Of a DNA stretch of 21,190 nucleotides, positions 8,101 to 17,804 are shown piece after piece. The notes below the pieces were generated by a model that saw only the letters and a program-made list of their open reading frames with translations, searched no databases and was not told where the DNA came from. The position numbers and the translations under genes are program-made. Origin of the DNA: SB21 sp964535295 (GTDB lineage: Bacteria > CLD3 > SB21); assembly GCA_964535295.1 (NCBI GenBank), contig CAZHUW010000038.1:1-21190 (forward strand), given 5' to 3'. Every line of letters starts with the position of its first letter. Positions within the stretch are counted from its first letter, which is position 1.

Positions 8101-10279
8101 CCGGGATCAGATCTAAGTTATTCGCCACATTTTTTGACAACACAGCGGCGTCGCCAATCAGCATGATGTATAGGGGAGAGCCTTGGGTGCCATTCCAGTT
8201 GGGGCTGGAATATGTATGGCGCAGGAAATCTCTGATGGCGTAAGGACTTTTAATTCCGAAATTAAATTCGTCGTATATATCCTGTACATCTATAGTCTCC
8301 GCATTCAGACCTTTTGACTTTCGGTAATTCTCCAGCCGAAGCGCAGCATCTTTCAGCGATTTAGGCACAATAATTACATAACGCGCGTTGTGATATCCGC
8401 TTATTAAAGCAGAGGGTCGGTCAAGCGAAATACTTTTGGGACGCAGTTTGGCAGATTCACTGAGTGCAACATATTTTGTACCGTCAATGGTCGGTTCGTC
8501 TTGAAAAACAATAAAATAGGAAGTGTCTTTTAGTGCCCCTGCATTGGTTTTCAAATCCCAATTGACAATCCGGCTCACGCCTTTTTTATACACACTGATA
8601 TCCGGGTCACCGAATTTCTCTATGCGGAATTCTTTGAGGCTTGTATAACTTTGATCGCCTGATTGAAACTCAATGTAGTTGTTTTCGGCCTCATACTTCC
8701 TTTTGTAAGTGATCTCAAACCAGTTTAAGGCAAATTTATCGACCAGATTCGGGTTCGTTGTCACAGGCGTGCTGATGGTCAGCTTATTCAATCCTTCTTT
8801 TAGCGGATTTGACGAAATATTAGCGATAGGGATATCGGCCTGAAATTTGTTCGGCCCGATCCAGGAAAGACTCGTGGTGATTCCTACGCCGTTGATCTTA
8901 ATATCTGCGGTGTGATTATTAGGACTGATACCCTGTAGATTGATACGCAATGTTTGGTTAATCGAATTTGCGGATAATTTTTCAATTGTGAATTCATATT
9001 CTTTCTGTGAAAGGCTCGAAATTTGATTTGCTATTCCTTTGTCAAAGGCCCAGATATCTTCGATGACCTCCGGCTGAATCAGATTGATGTTTTTGATGTC
9101 CAGACGTTCATTATCCTCTTCAAAATGTTGCTTGACTGTATAATGATTCGAACTAAGGGAATCTGATTTTCTTGGTATCACAATACCGCCATTCTCCTCG
9201 ATCAGGCGGATCCCCGGTTTATCGCCCCAAGTTAAGATATAGACATTATCATTGCTCCAGGGATCCAAATAGCGGCCTTTATCCGCGGGGATGTCTCTCA
9301 GGTATTTGTTGAATTTGGCCAGGTATTTCTCACCGTAAAACTCAAAGAAATCTCCTGATTGGAATTGACCGGCTTTCTGCGAGCGAAGATAGATCGGAAC
9401 TTCCAATCCTAGGTTGAATAGCCGTAACGTTCTGGGGTCAATCCCAGATAAATCTAACCCGGTCGTATCTGTTAAGTCGTCAAAGTTAACCTTATAAATG
9501 CCATCTTTATCAACTGTGATCTTTATCGATGGACCGGCTGATAAATTTGTGCTTTGCGTATTTTGATACGACTCTTGAGATAACATGCTCTTGCTTTTGA
9601 GAAAGCGGGATTTAACGGCGCTTTTCTCATTGATGAGTTCGGAGCCAAGTATCTGATTGATCTCTGAAGAATTACTTTCATACACTTTAACTTTTTGTGC
9701 GATATTGTAGCTGATTTTGACTTTTAATTGTTTACTGTATTCGATCGTATGCTTATTGGCGTTGTAACGATACGGGAAAAGGCTAAGTCGATACAACGGA
9801 ATTTCACGCATTCTTCCCATATAGACTAATTCGGCGATGTTGAGTGGATAAGTTTCGGACGAGACTGTGGCTGCAGAGCGGATAAAGGTCACCTTCTTTG
9901 ATTCACCCGAGCCTTGAGCTTGTACATGTACGGAAGCGGGGAGTAAGGGATGAACCGGTAGACTTTCGTGAATATTTTGCAGGACAGAAACTTGAGGCGA
10001 TCCCTCGGGTAATTCGATCAGATAACTGATTTTGGGTAACTGCGGAGCGCCTTCATCTTGGGTGTATTCAAACTGGGGCGAAGTGAGATGCTGATAATCA
10101 ATCCCATTCAGGGACACGTTCTCTATTGCAGGTTTTGGGAAAGTAAAAGTATAAACTAATTCGCCATCTTTTTCATCTGATGCGGTAATATAATCCTTTT
10201 TCGATAGGATATTTTGCTGCGCGGAAATACTCGCTGAAAAAATGAGGATAAGGAATAGGGATCTATGATAAAAATTCAT
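5105..10279 (-). CDS. porU: PorU-like C25 (gingipain-family) cysteine peptidase, T9SS sortase candidate
   Basis: PorU cleaves the C-terminal signal of T9SS cargo and attaches the cargo at the cell surface. From the ATG at 10279 the protein is 1724 aa. Order: signal peptide 1-20 (predicted new N-terminus Gln21); propeptide-like beta region to about 200; further beta domains to about 620; C25 peptidase about 630-1015; an Ig-like/CARDB stretch about 1015-1610, with CARDB near 1238-1358; T9SS sorting domain from FPNPFANVTTLAF (about 1628) to the end, with GIYFYRIKG. The His/Cys dyad is visible as YLGHGGGG (His870) and MTCFVGS (Cys911), so it should be active. At 1724 aa it is much longer than P. 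gingivalis PorU (about 1160 aa); the excess lies largely between peptidase and sorting domain. A TTG at 10318 would extend it by 13 residues but spoil the signal peptide. It could instead be a C25 cargo protease, but the adjacent porV favours PorU. Confidence 0.85.
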   Translation of the reverse strand: MNFYHRSLFLILIFSASISAQQNILSKKDYITASDEKDGELVYTFTFPKPAIENVSLNGIDYQHLTSPQFEYTQDEGAPQLPKISYLIELPEGSPQVSVLQNIHESLPVHPLLPASVHVQAQGSGESKKVTFIRSAATVSSETYPLNIAELVYMGRMREIPLYRLSLFPYRYNANKHTIEYSKQLKVKISYNIAQKVKVYESNSSEINQILGSELINEKSAVKSRFLKSKSMLSQESYQNTQSTNLSAGPSIKITVDKDGIYKVNFDDLTDTTGLDLSGIDPRTLRLFNLGLEVPIYLRSQKAGQFQSGDFFEFYGEKYLAKFNKYLRDIPADKGRYLDPWSNDNVYILTWGDKPGIRLIEENGGIVIPRKSDSLSSNHYTVKQHFEEDNERLDIKNINLIQPEVIEDIWAFDKGIANQISSLSQKEYEFTIEKLSANSINQTLRINLQGISPNNHTADIKINGVGITTSLSWIGPNKFQADIPIANISSNPLKEGLNKLTISTPVTTNPNLVDKFALNWFEITYKRKYEAENNYIEFQSGDQSYTSLKEFRIEKFGDPDISVYKKGVSRIVNWDLKTNAGALKDTSYFIVFQDEPTIDGTKYVALSESAKLRPKSISLDRPSALISGYHNARYVIIVPKSLKDAALRLENYRKSKGLNAETIDVQDIYDEFNFGIKSPYAIRDFLRHTYSSPNWNGTQGSPLYIMLIGDAAVLSKNVANNLDLIPAQFIQTVSHGPAISDYWYSLADDQDILADFFVGRLPVSTVTQLDAVIDKIITYEQSNLPGNWKNKVLYIGGQSDSRGVLNNNISNIPLDVFRFQSNNIINSRMPQVFTPDRVFVYPIRDQFYGNFVNVVKGFEEGNLVTAYLGHGGGGIWGDIDSVSGKPLLNLSQVNELKTNPGRYPLVLSMTCFVGSFDNSSSLGELLLTKPYGGAVGVVASSGTGWIIGDYQLLDQSINAFLTPGNSAGEALAQGKINYLLEQGITDYEVSGAGNTLTAGSIPQSMVFQFNYLGDPALRLKTPQRKTFALSNYSPSKTSTFTVSGNADFSSGSGTAEIFQLRPVTDSVINGANKSTFVNIDTLSFNVSGGHYSFDVNLNNISPALINDGIAGIRLFGESSDGRYTFNAQENFTVSGAFISRVQTTPLSPTSSDTIRFSAVASDPDLIQSVTVTFTRSGTIVETITDTLYFVQDNLYISRGSGPFDENDHITYQIKVKDSLGDSTVSDLKEVRILAGLDLRLKQVINAGDLTNSVFLSGTEKAEITAIIENIGYIPEAGAKARFYEGDPRTVGIFLGEAELSIDGSVPNAGKIATVTVSVTSVLSNGTHDVYVWIDPDSLTADINRSNNLGFSTINVNTYNVTPAAGTTFDGSNNDTVSIDNSFFVNVPANAVNQNSVVSIFKKSNLNIIDQPDLMFAYPKGYSAPQAYQVWFTGSLVNSKQMFIRFDYDTLIYPSSDQYQDSLNVYRWDSGNRKWNMLNSGRQVQNGVVSVLVSEKSEIGLFTLMINRDHMPPHIEPTIEGQYFSQGSIAPKNPKVSAIIYDRNGVSLNRNNYDIQLNGQAIDSTKIILPDSLANSNTVTLTLFTDQDFDVGLNAITFRASDVNGNMSAPDTLQFKVVSGFDIKMIGNFPNPFANVTTLAFRIESPEQLDNLEISIYTVSGRRIKKITPEDITSQVLNSVGYHEVSWDATDDNGREIANGIYFYRIKGKLNGKTIEKKGKLAYFR

Positions 10280-10375
10280 TTGCTGCGTTATTTCGAATGA
10301 TTTGCAAAGACCCTGCAAGACTCACTTGAAGGGAATTGCCAAAAAGCCGTTGTTGTAGCTTGTATTTCTGATCGT

Positions 10376-10404
10376 ATTATACAAAATAAAAAAAGTTTGG
10401 TCTG
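10376..10404 (-). promoter_or_regulatory. Putative promoter of the porU-porV-lipoprotein-pta operon
   Basis: Reading the minus strand, a perfect TATAAT (10381-10376) lies about 97 nt before the porU ATG, in the only sizeable gap between cdaA and porU. The hexamer 17 nt further upstream is CAGACC (10404-10399), a poor -35 that keeps only the GAC core. A T-run (TTTTTTTATTTTG) fills the spacer, but no GC-rich hairpin precedes it, so it does not look like an intrinsic terminator for cdaA. The rest of the leader (10280-10375) shows nothing else recognisable. Confidence 0.45.
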
Positions 10405-10410
10405 ATTTTC

Positions 10411-11253
10411 TTATTTAAACGCAACATTGGTCAGAGGTTCTTTTTTACCTGAACCGGAGGCTTTCCGCCACAATCCGCGGGTTTTTCCTGATTTCAATAC
10501 CTCTTCAATAAAATTCCTCAGTTCCGTTGCAGATATGTTCCGGTTCAATGTTCCTTTATATGCCACCGAGATCTTACCGGTCTCTTCAGATATAACTATG
10601 ACGATTGCGTCAGACTGTTCGGACATGCCGACCGCGGCACGGTGACGTGTTCCCAGTGAAGATTCAATATATGGATTTTGGCTAAGCGGAAGCAGGCATT
10701 TTGCGGCGGATAACTGATCGTTCTCAATGATCACTGCGCCGTCATGGAGCGGGGAGCGGGGATTGAATATCGATAAAAGCAACTGTTGAGAAATATTGGC
10801 TTCCAGGGAGATACCTGTTTCAATGATATTGCGAAGACCTGTCGAGCGCTCCATGACAATGATCGCACCCGAGCGGCGTTTAGAAAGCTGTTCGCATGCT
10901 TTTATGATTTCCTGAACGTAGTCTGGAATACCCAGTTTAATAATATTACGCAAGAATCCGCTCTGTCCAAAAAAAGTGAGCATACGCCGCAACTCGGGCT
11001 GAAAAATGATGACAAATGCGATGACCCAGACGGTTCGGATCTGATCGACGAGCCATATCATACCGCTCATATTAAGTGCCTGAACGGAGATCGATACGAT
11101 CAAAATAAAGATCAGCCCCAGAAACATGCGTGATGCTGTGGTACCCTGAATAACAAGATAAGCACGGTAGAAAATAATGGTCACGGCAGCCATATCCATA
11201 AGATCAATCCAAGTGACCGGTACGATCCATATTTTAAACAACACATCTTGCAT
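10411..11253 (-). CDS. cdaA: Diadenylate cyclase (c-di-AMP synthase), CdaA/DacA type
   Basis: CdaA makes the second messenger c-di-AMP from two ATP at the inner face of the cytoplasmic membrane. The 280-aa protein has the standard layout: three hydrophobic segments at about 15-37, 43-60 and 73-86, then a DisA_N/DAC domain (about 95-255). The catalytic motifs are intact: SPLHDGAVII with DGA at 171-173, and GTRHRAAVG with the RHR core at 203-205. A polar, Lys-rich tail follows. It starts 2 nt after the folP stop (TAAAAATG) without an SD, so coupling to folP is likely. The partners common in Firmicutes, cdaR and glmM, are not next to it; here the neighbour is folP, an adjacency I recall from Bacteroidetes and Chlorobi genomes. 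Identification is secure; which processes c-di-AMP controls here cannot be read from the sequence. Confidence 0.95.
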   Translation of the reverse strand: MQDVLFKIWIVPVTWIDLMDMAAVTIIFYRAYLVIQGTTASRMFLGLIFILIVSISVQALNMSGMIWLVDQIRTVWVIAFVIIFQPELRRMLTFFGQSGFLRNIIKLGIPDYVQEIIKACEQLSKRRSGAIIVMERSTGLRNIIETGISLEANISQQLLLSIFNPRSPLHDGAVIIENDQLSAAKCLLPLSQNPYIESSLGTRHRAAVGMSEQSDAIVIVISEETGKISVAYKGTLNRNISATELRNFIEEVLKSGKTRGLWRKASGSGKKEPLTNVAFK

Positions 11254-11255
11254 TT

Positions 11256-12104
11256 TTACGCACTTAAGATTTTTTCTGCAATGGTAACAGCTCGCCTTAC
11301 TGATTTGACATCATGAACCCTCAAAATATTAGCCCCTTTTTGAAGAGCGAAAATATTTGATACGATTGTTCCTTCCAGCCGGTCAAGCGGCGAGGCGTTG
11401 AAAAGTTTTCCAAGATAAGATTTTCTTGAAGATCCGATGAGCACCGGATAGCCTAAAGCGGAGAGACGATCCACGTTTTTCAGGATTAAAAAATTATCTT
11501 CAAAACGTTTGCCGAAGCCCAAACCCGGATCAATAATGATCTTATGCACTCCGTTCATGGCCGCTTTTTTTACTGAATTGGACAAAAAGGCCATGATTTC
11601 GGCGACCGGGTCATCATAATGGGGATCGACCTGCATGTCTTTTGGTGTACCTTTAATGTGCATGACCACCAGTGCGGCATCATGTTTGGCAGCCGTCTTA
11701 ACCATATCCGGATCAAAATCTAATCCGCTAATGTCATTAATAATATGAGCTCCCGATTTCATGGCCTCATCTGCAACTTTGGATTTATACGTATCGATTG
11801 AAATCAGTATATCTAATGTTTTCGAGATCTGTTCTACCACAGGTATCGTACGGTCCAATTCCTCTTGCAACGAAACGGGATCTGCGCCAGGGCGAGTCGA
11901 TTCACCTCCGATATCCAGTATGTCGGCACCGTCTTCTTTCAATTTGTTTGCCTGAATTATTGCGGCGTCTTTTGTAGAAAATCTGCCTCCGTCAGAAAAA
12001 GAGTCGGGTGTTACATTTAAGACACCCATAAGATAGGTCCGTTTACGGCAATCTTCATAGAAGTCGGATGTTTTTTTATCCTTCGACATCAGGGAAAAAC
12101 TCAT
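11256..12104 (-). CDS. folP: Dihydropteroate synthase
   Basis: FolP joins p-aminobenzoate to hydroxymethyl-dihydropterin pyrophosphate to make dihydropteroate in folate synthesis and is the classical sulfonamide target. The 282-aa protein shows all family signatures: LMGVLNVTPDSFSDGG (25-40), DIGGESTRPGA (64-74), SIDTYK (102-107), NDISG (123-127), DPGLGFGKR and the late GSSRKSYLG loop. Length is typical. The start is uncertain: ATG at 12104 overlaps the preceding TPR gene by 29 nt, while Met6 (12089) would overlap by 14 nt. Neither has a real SD, and 12104 has a weak purine run (GAAGAAAA) upstream. It is tightly coupled to cdaA downstream. No other folate gene is present in the window. Confidence 0.95.
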   Translation of the reverse strand: MSFSLMSKDKKTSDFYEDCRKRTYLMGVLNVTPDSFSDGGRFSTKDAAIIQANKLKEDGADILDIGGESTRPGADPVSLQEELDRTIPVVEQISKTLDILISIDTYKSKVADEAMKSGAHIINDISGLDFDPDMVKTAAKHDAALVVMHIKGTPKDMQVDPHYDDPVAEIMAFLSNSVKKAAMNGVHKIIIDPGLGFGKRFEDNFLILKNVDRLSALGYPVLIGSSRKSYLGKLFNASPLDRLEGTIVSNIFALQKGANILRVHDVKSVRRAVTIAEKILSA

Positions 12105-13782
12105 TTAATTTTCTTCGTGCTTCTTCACGGTATCTGTCCTCCCGGTCCAGGAGTTTCATGACCATTCTTAAAGATTCGATGGCCTGTTGATCATTCTTGA
12201 ATTCCGCATAGATCTTGGCCAGGTATAAATAGGCGTACCCGTGACCGGGCTTTAATTGTATGGCTTTTTTAAAATACGCCTCAGCGATCTGATATTGTTC
12301 GCGTTCTTCTTTTGTTTTTTTCTTTGGCTTGTAACTATTGCCTATGTGATAATTGACAACGCCAAGATTATAATACACGTCGGCTTTAGCCGGATATAAC
12401 TTTTCGGCAAATTCCAGGAGTTTGATGGCCCGGTCATAATGTCCGACATAATCGCATGCGGTAACCATACCTATAATGGCTTCAAAATCCGCTGGCCGGA
12501 GCTGATGGGCAATATTGTAATATTCCATGGCCTGTTTAGCGCGGTAATCGTGTGCTTTACTGAGTTCGAGAAAAGATCGCCCGAGATTGATATAACTATC
12601 AAAGCCAGAAGGATTAATAGTAATGGCCTTCTTTAAAACTTCCTCCTTTGAAGATAAACCGAAGGATTCCCAACGCAGTTTTTGCATATAACTCAGTACA
12701 TAATATACCGTATAATCTCGGTCGTACAATTCATTGGCTCCGATTAAAGCGATCTCGGCGTCCAGATACCGCGGATCCGGTTTAAAGAACAAATAATATT
12801 TTGCAAGCGCAGAAACCGACGGTTCGAATCTTTCATTTTTCTGTCCTGCCATTTTTAAATAATATTCAGTTCGGTTCTGCAATTGCTGAAAACGTTTGCC
12901 GTCTTGCGTGCGAATCATGAGTTCACCGTGAACCAACCCCATGCCATACCAGGTCAGTGAATTCGTGCTATCGGCCTCCAAAGCCATATTGAAGGAGTTA
13001 AGAGAAGAATCGATTAACTTTTGTGCAAGCAGTTTTCTTCCGCGTGAATAGTCAAGTAATCCTGCGGTTTGAGAAAAGCCTATGTCCATTTTGGATTCAT
13101 CGAGTTTTTCATCACACAACTCATATAGCGTCTTAGTCAATTGAAGCGCGACTTCATTTATTTTCTCGGCCCAATCTTTTCCTGTAACAAGCGGAATTGA
13201 CGTTGGAATCTGTTTGAGCTTCTTACGGGTGGTTGTTTCATATATGACCGCATTGATATTTACAGCGTTCGGAGTGATTTTATAAGTGCCGGCCACAAGA
13301 TATTTGAGTTTGATCAGCACTGCCCATTCCAAAAGACGGTTTTCGTCAAAAATCGAAACCTTACCCAGACTATCGTTATCAAACGAGTTCATCATCCATT
13401 CAGGTCGTAGAAAATAAAGGTGCGGAGGGGAAGCTGATTCTGAAAAACGCGATGCGGTCTCGGCAATTGCCCAGCCCGCTCCTGAATAAACTTCTATACT
13501 CGGTTGTAAAGAAAGATCCCCGGGTGCGTTCTCATTTTCGAATGGCAGGATGCCTAAGTAAACAGGGTCAGGTTTCGGCGGACGAGCGAACCGAATGGCA
13601 AGAAAGGTAATGGAAACAACAACGATCAGCGTAAAAATGACAATCGATAGTCTCTTCTTATTAACAACCGGCGAATGACGATTCATGTACCAACGAAAGA
13701 ACAAAAGTATGCCGATGATGATCAAATATAAAAAGAAACCTCCGGGGACTTCCCCGGACAAAAAACGATTAAATTTCTCCAT
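12076..13782 (-). CDS. Membrane-anchored TolB-N-like and TPR protein, unknown function
   Basis: This is a 568-aa membrane protein without a clear named family. Two hydrophobic segments sit at the N-terminus (about 14-33 and 44-64) with a basic loop between them (RNRHSPVVNKKR region). The positive-inside rule would place that loop in the cytoplasm and the large C-terminal part in the periplasm, but the signal is weak. Residues about 74-235 resemble the TolB N-terminal/FlgO-like domain found in TPR proteins: YLGILPFENE at the start and LKYLVAGTYKITPNAVNI in the middle. TPR-type repeats fill about 250-560, clearest at 387-430, 433-480 and 495-545, with a Lys-rich insertion at 485-493. It begins 60 nt after ftsH, with no SD, and its end overlaps folP. 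A scaffold or assembly role at the envelope is plausible but unproven. It is longer than, and unlike, BatC. Confidence 0.85.
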   Translation of the reverse strand: MEKFNRFLSGEVPGGFFLYLIIIGILLFFRWYMNRHSPVVNKKRLSIVIFTLIVVVSITFLAIRFARPPKPDPVYLGILPFENENAPGDLSLQPSIEVYSGAGWAIAETASRFSESASPPHLYFLRPEWMMNSFDNDSLGKVSIFDENRLLEWAVLIKLKYLVAGTYKITPNAVNINAVIYETTTRKKLKQIPTSIPLVTGKDWAEKINEVALQLTKTLYELCDEKLDESKMDIGFSQTAGLLDYSRGRKLLAQKLIDSSLNSFNMALEADSTNSLTWYGMGLVHGELMIRTQDGKRFQQLQNRTEYYLKMAGQKNERFEPSVSALAKYYLFFKPDPRYLDAEIALIGANELYDRDYTVYYVLSYMQKLRWESFGLSSKEEVLKKAITINPSGFDSYINLGRSFLELSKAHDYRAKQAMEYYNIAHQLRPADFEAIIGMVTACDYVGHYDRAIKLLEFAEKLYPAKADVYYNLGVVNYHIGNSYKPKKKTKEEREQYQIAEAYFKKAIQLKPGHGYAYLYLAKIYAEFKNDQQAIESLRMVMKLLDREDRYREEARRKLNEFFPDVEG

Positions 13783-13832
13783 ATGTTATTAAGAAACCCT
13801 TTTTAAATTGTCATTATGCGGCGATCTTAACG

Positions 13833-13838
13833 ATTATA
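13833..13838 (-). promoter_or_regulatory. Possible internal promoter (-10 box) before the TPR-folP-cdaA genes
   Basis: On the minus strand a perfect TATAAT lies 4 nt after the ftsH stop codon and about 50 nt before the TPR gene's ATG. This is the only gap of note in the operon (13783-13842). The hexamer at the -35 distance (CCTAAA, inside the end of ftsH) is poor, so this is weak evidence for a secondary start that would uncouple TPR-folP-cdaA from ftsH. No hairpin terminator is visible in the gap. Confidence 0.3.
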
Positions 13839-13842
13839 GCTC

Positions 13843-15853
<2,011 letters not shown>

Positions 15854-15870
<17 letters not shown>

Positions 15871-16396
15871 AGATATCTTTTAAATGACGAAAACGTTGGG
15901 CATAATCCAATCCGTAACCGATGACAAAATCGTTACCGATGTTAAACCCTACATAGTGAATGGGGAATGTAACTTTGGCTTTCTCTTTTTTCAGTAAAAG
16001 GGTCACAAAACGAACCGATGCGGGTTTCTTCTCTTCTATATGGTTTTTGATGTAGGTAATGGATAAGCCTGAGTCGACAATATCTTCGACCACGAGAACG
16101 TGCCTGCCCCTCAAGTCTGCGCTGACATCCTTATCGAGTCGAACGGAACCGCTGGAATGCATGTGATCGCCGTAACTTCCGATCTTCAAAAAATCGATCT
16201 CACATTCGGTGTTGATCTCGCGTACAAGGTCTGCCACAAATAAAAAAGAACCGTTGAGGATGCCGACCAGTATCGGGTTCTTGTCCTTATATTCTTTCGT
16301 GATCTTCCTTCCGAGCCGCCGGACCGCTTTATGAATATCTTCTTTAGAAATCATGACGGTAAATCGATGCTGTTCCGTCTTAATGGTCTTTTTCAT
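15854..16396 (-). CDS. hpt: Hypoxanthine (guanine) phosphoribosyltransferase
   Basis: Hpt salvages hypoxanthine and guanine with PRPP to give IMP and GMP. The 180-aa protein has the type I PRTase fold: ILVGILNGSFLFVADL (42-57), the flexible-loop SYG (74-76), the PRPP-binding motif VLVVEDIVDSGLS (100-112) and the C-terminal base-binding FVIGYGLDYAQRFRHL (157-172). Length is typical. Its start overlaps the end of tilS by 17 nt, and its stop lies within the start region of ftsH. The only ribosome signal is a weak GGA. An alternative start at Met15 (16354) exists, but the N-terminal residues are ordinary for the family, so the longer form is kept. Confidence 0.95.
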
Positions 16397-17804
16397 TCCG
16401 TTCGCATTTCATTTTAAGTATGTGGTGTGTTGAATTATCAATCTTATAACGGTTGTCGATACGCATTCCGCATATCCAGATAACGGTTTCTTTGTTTTTT
16501 TTTCGCTCGCATAAAATCGGAATTCTCTTTTTCTCATCGATGGATGTTTTTTCATCAATGAAAAAATCGCTGATCCGTTTAAACCTTTCCATGCCAAGCG
16601 GTACGAATTTATCGCCGGTCCTCCAATTTCTTAGCACCAGTTTACCGGATATCTTTCCGGCATCAATAAATTCAATATTACGATTGCGTCCTAATTCTTT
16701 TTTGATTTTAGGTGAATAGGGCAATGTCTCACTTGAAAATACCCATCCGGTATCTGCGAATTTATACGAACCGTCCTGGTCAATGTCAAAATGGAATTGA
16801 GTTCTTTTATGTTTACGTTCGATTTCAAAAATGACTTTGGATGATGACCGGATACAAATGATATTTTCTATCAATATTCTCTTACCGCTTTGCCGCTTTT
16901 CGATCAGGTCGTATAAATTTTGATAATCGGTATATTGCAGTCTCAGGCCAAAAAACTCAGAGAAAAGCATTTCAATGAGAGCATGACGCTGTGCCCGAAG
17001 ATACCGGTTAAATGCTTTAATTTCAAGCAGTATTTTGCCGTTTGCAACGGTGCAAACTGCTGAAAAATGCTTTTTTGCATCTTTGGATATTAATTCTTTT
17101 GTTTCACCGGCAATGACACCTATTTGAACAAGGTGTTTTTCAATTTGCGGGTCAAATCGGCTTTTAAGAAGCGGGATCAGTTCGTGGCGAATCCTGTTTC
17201 GCAAAAACGCTCTATCAAGATTGGATTTGTCCTCGACGAAAGGGATATGATTTTCTAAAACGTAAGACGCTATTTCATCGCGGGAAAAGATCAGCATGGG
17301 TCGAATGTAAAGCCCGCGTTTTTGCCTGATTCCAGTCATTCCCGACCAACCGGCTCCTTTAATGATCCGCATTAGAATAGTCTCCGCTTGATCTCCCAGA
17401 TGATGTGCGGTGCAGATTTTGTTAAAACCATGGAGCCCGGCCACATTTTCAAAAAAAGCATAACGCATAGTCCTTGCAACTTCTTCGATCGATCGTTTCG
17501 TTCCGGCCGTTTCACTTTTTACATCAACTTTTTCTTGGAAGAAAGAACACCCGAGACGGTCTGCATATCTTTTTACAAACGACGCGTCTCGGTCAGCGGC
17601 TCTTCCGCGTAAACCGTGATTGACGTGAGCAATAGCGATTTTGAAGTTGAGTTGGTCTTTCAGGATATTCATCAAATGACAAAGTACCACAGAATCCTTG
17701 CCGCCGGATACGGCAAGCAGCACCCGGTCGCCGGAAGAGAAAAATCGATTCTCCCGGCAATGCAGGGAGAATTTTTCTTCCAATGCATGCAATTTTAGCT
17801 TCAT
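16380..17804 (-). CDS. tilS: tRNA(Ile)-lysidine synthetase
   Basis: TilS converts C34 of the CAU-anticodon isoleucine tRNA to lysidine, so that it reads AUA and is charged with Ile; it is normally essential. The 474-aa protein opens with the N-type ATP pyrophosphatase loop VLLAVSGGKDSVV (28-40, SGGKDS at 33-38), followed by AHVNHGLRGRAADRD and CTAHHLGDQAET. RNRIRHELIPLL marks the end of the catalytic part. The C-terminal TilS_C domain lies at about 384-470 (LRNWRTGDKFVPLGM, KRISDFFID). The start codon shares one base with the batA stop (TAATG), so the two are coupled. The order tilS-hpt-ftsH supports the call. Confidence 0.96.
   Translation of the reverse strand: MKLKLHALEEKFSLHCRENRFFSSGDRVLLAVSGGKDSVVLCHLMNILKDQLNFKIAIAHVNHGLRGRAADRDASFVKRYADRLGCSFFQEKVDVKSETAGTKRSIEEVARTMRYAFFENVAGLHGFNKICTAHHLGDQAETILMRIIKGAGWSGMTGIRQKRGLYIRPMLIFSRDEIASYVLENHIPFVEDKSNLDRAFLRNRIRHELIPLLKSRFDPQIEKHLVQIGVIAGETKELISKDAKKHFSAVCTVANGKILLEIKAFNRYLRAQRHALIEMLFSEFFGLRLQYTDYQNLYDLIEKRQSGKRILIENIICIRSSSKVIFEIERKHKRTQFHFDIDQDGSYKFADTGWVFSSETLPYSPKIKKELGRNRNIEFIDAGKISGKLVLRNWRTGDKFVPLGMERFKRISDFFIDEKTSIDEKKRIPILCERKKNKETVIWICGMRIDNRYKIDNSTHHILKMKCERNEKDH

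Noticed and set aside
10280..10318. TTG start giving porU 13 extra residues
   Set aside because: It would put a polar leader before a clean signal peptide that begins at the ATG at 10279.
10382..10398. T-run after cdaA as an intrinsic terminator
   Set aside because: No GC-rich hairpin precedes the T-run; it is better read as the spacer of the porU promoter.
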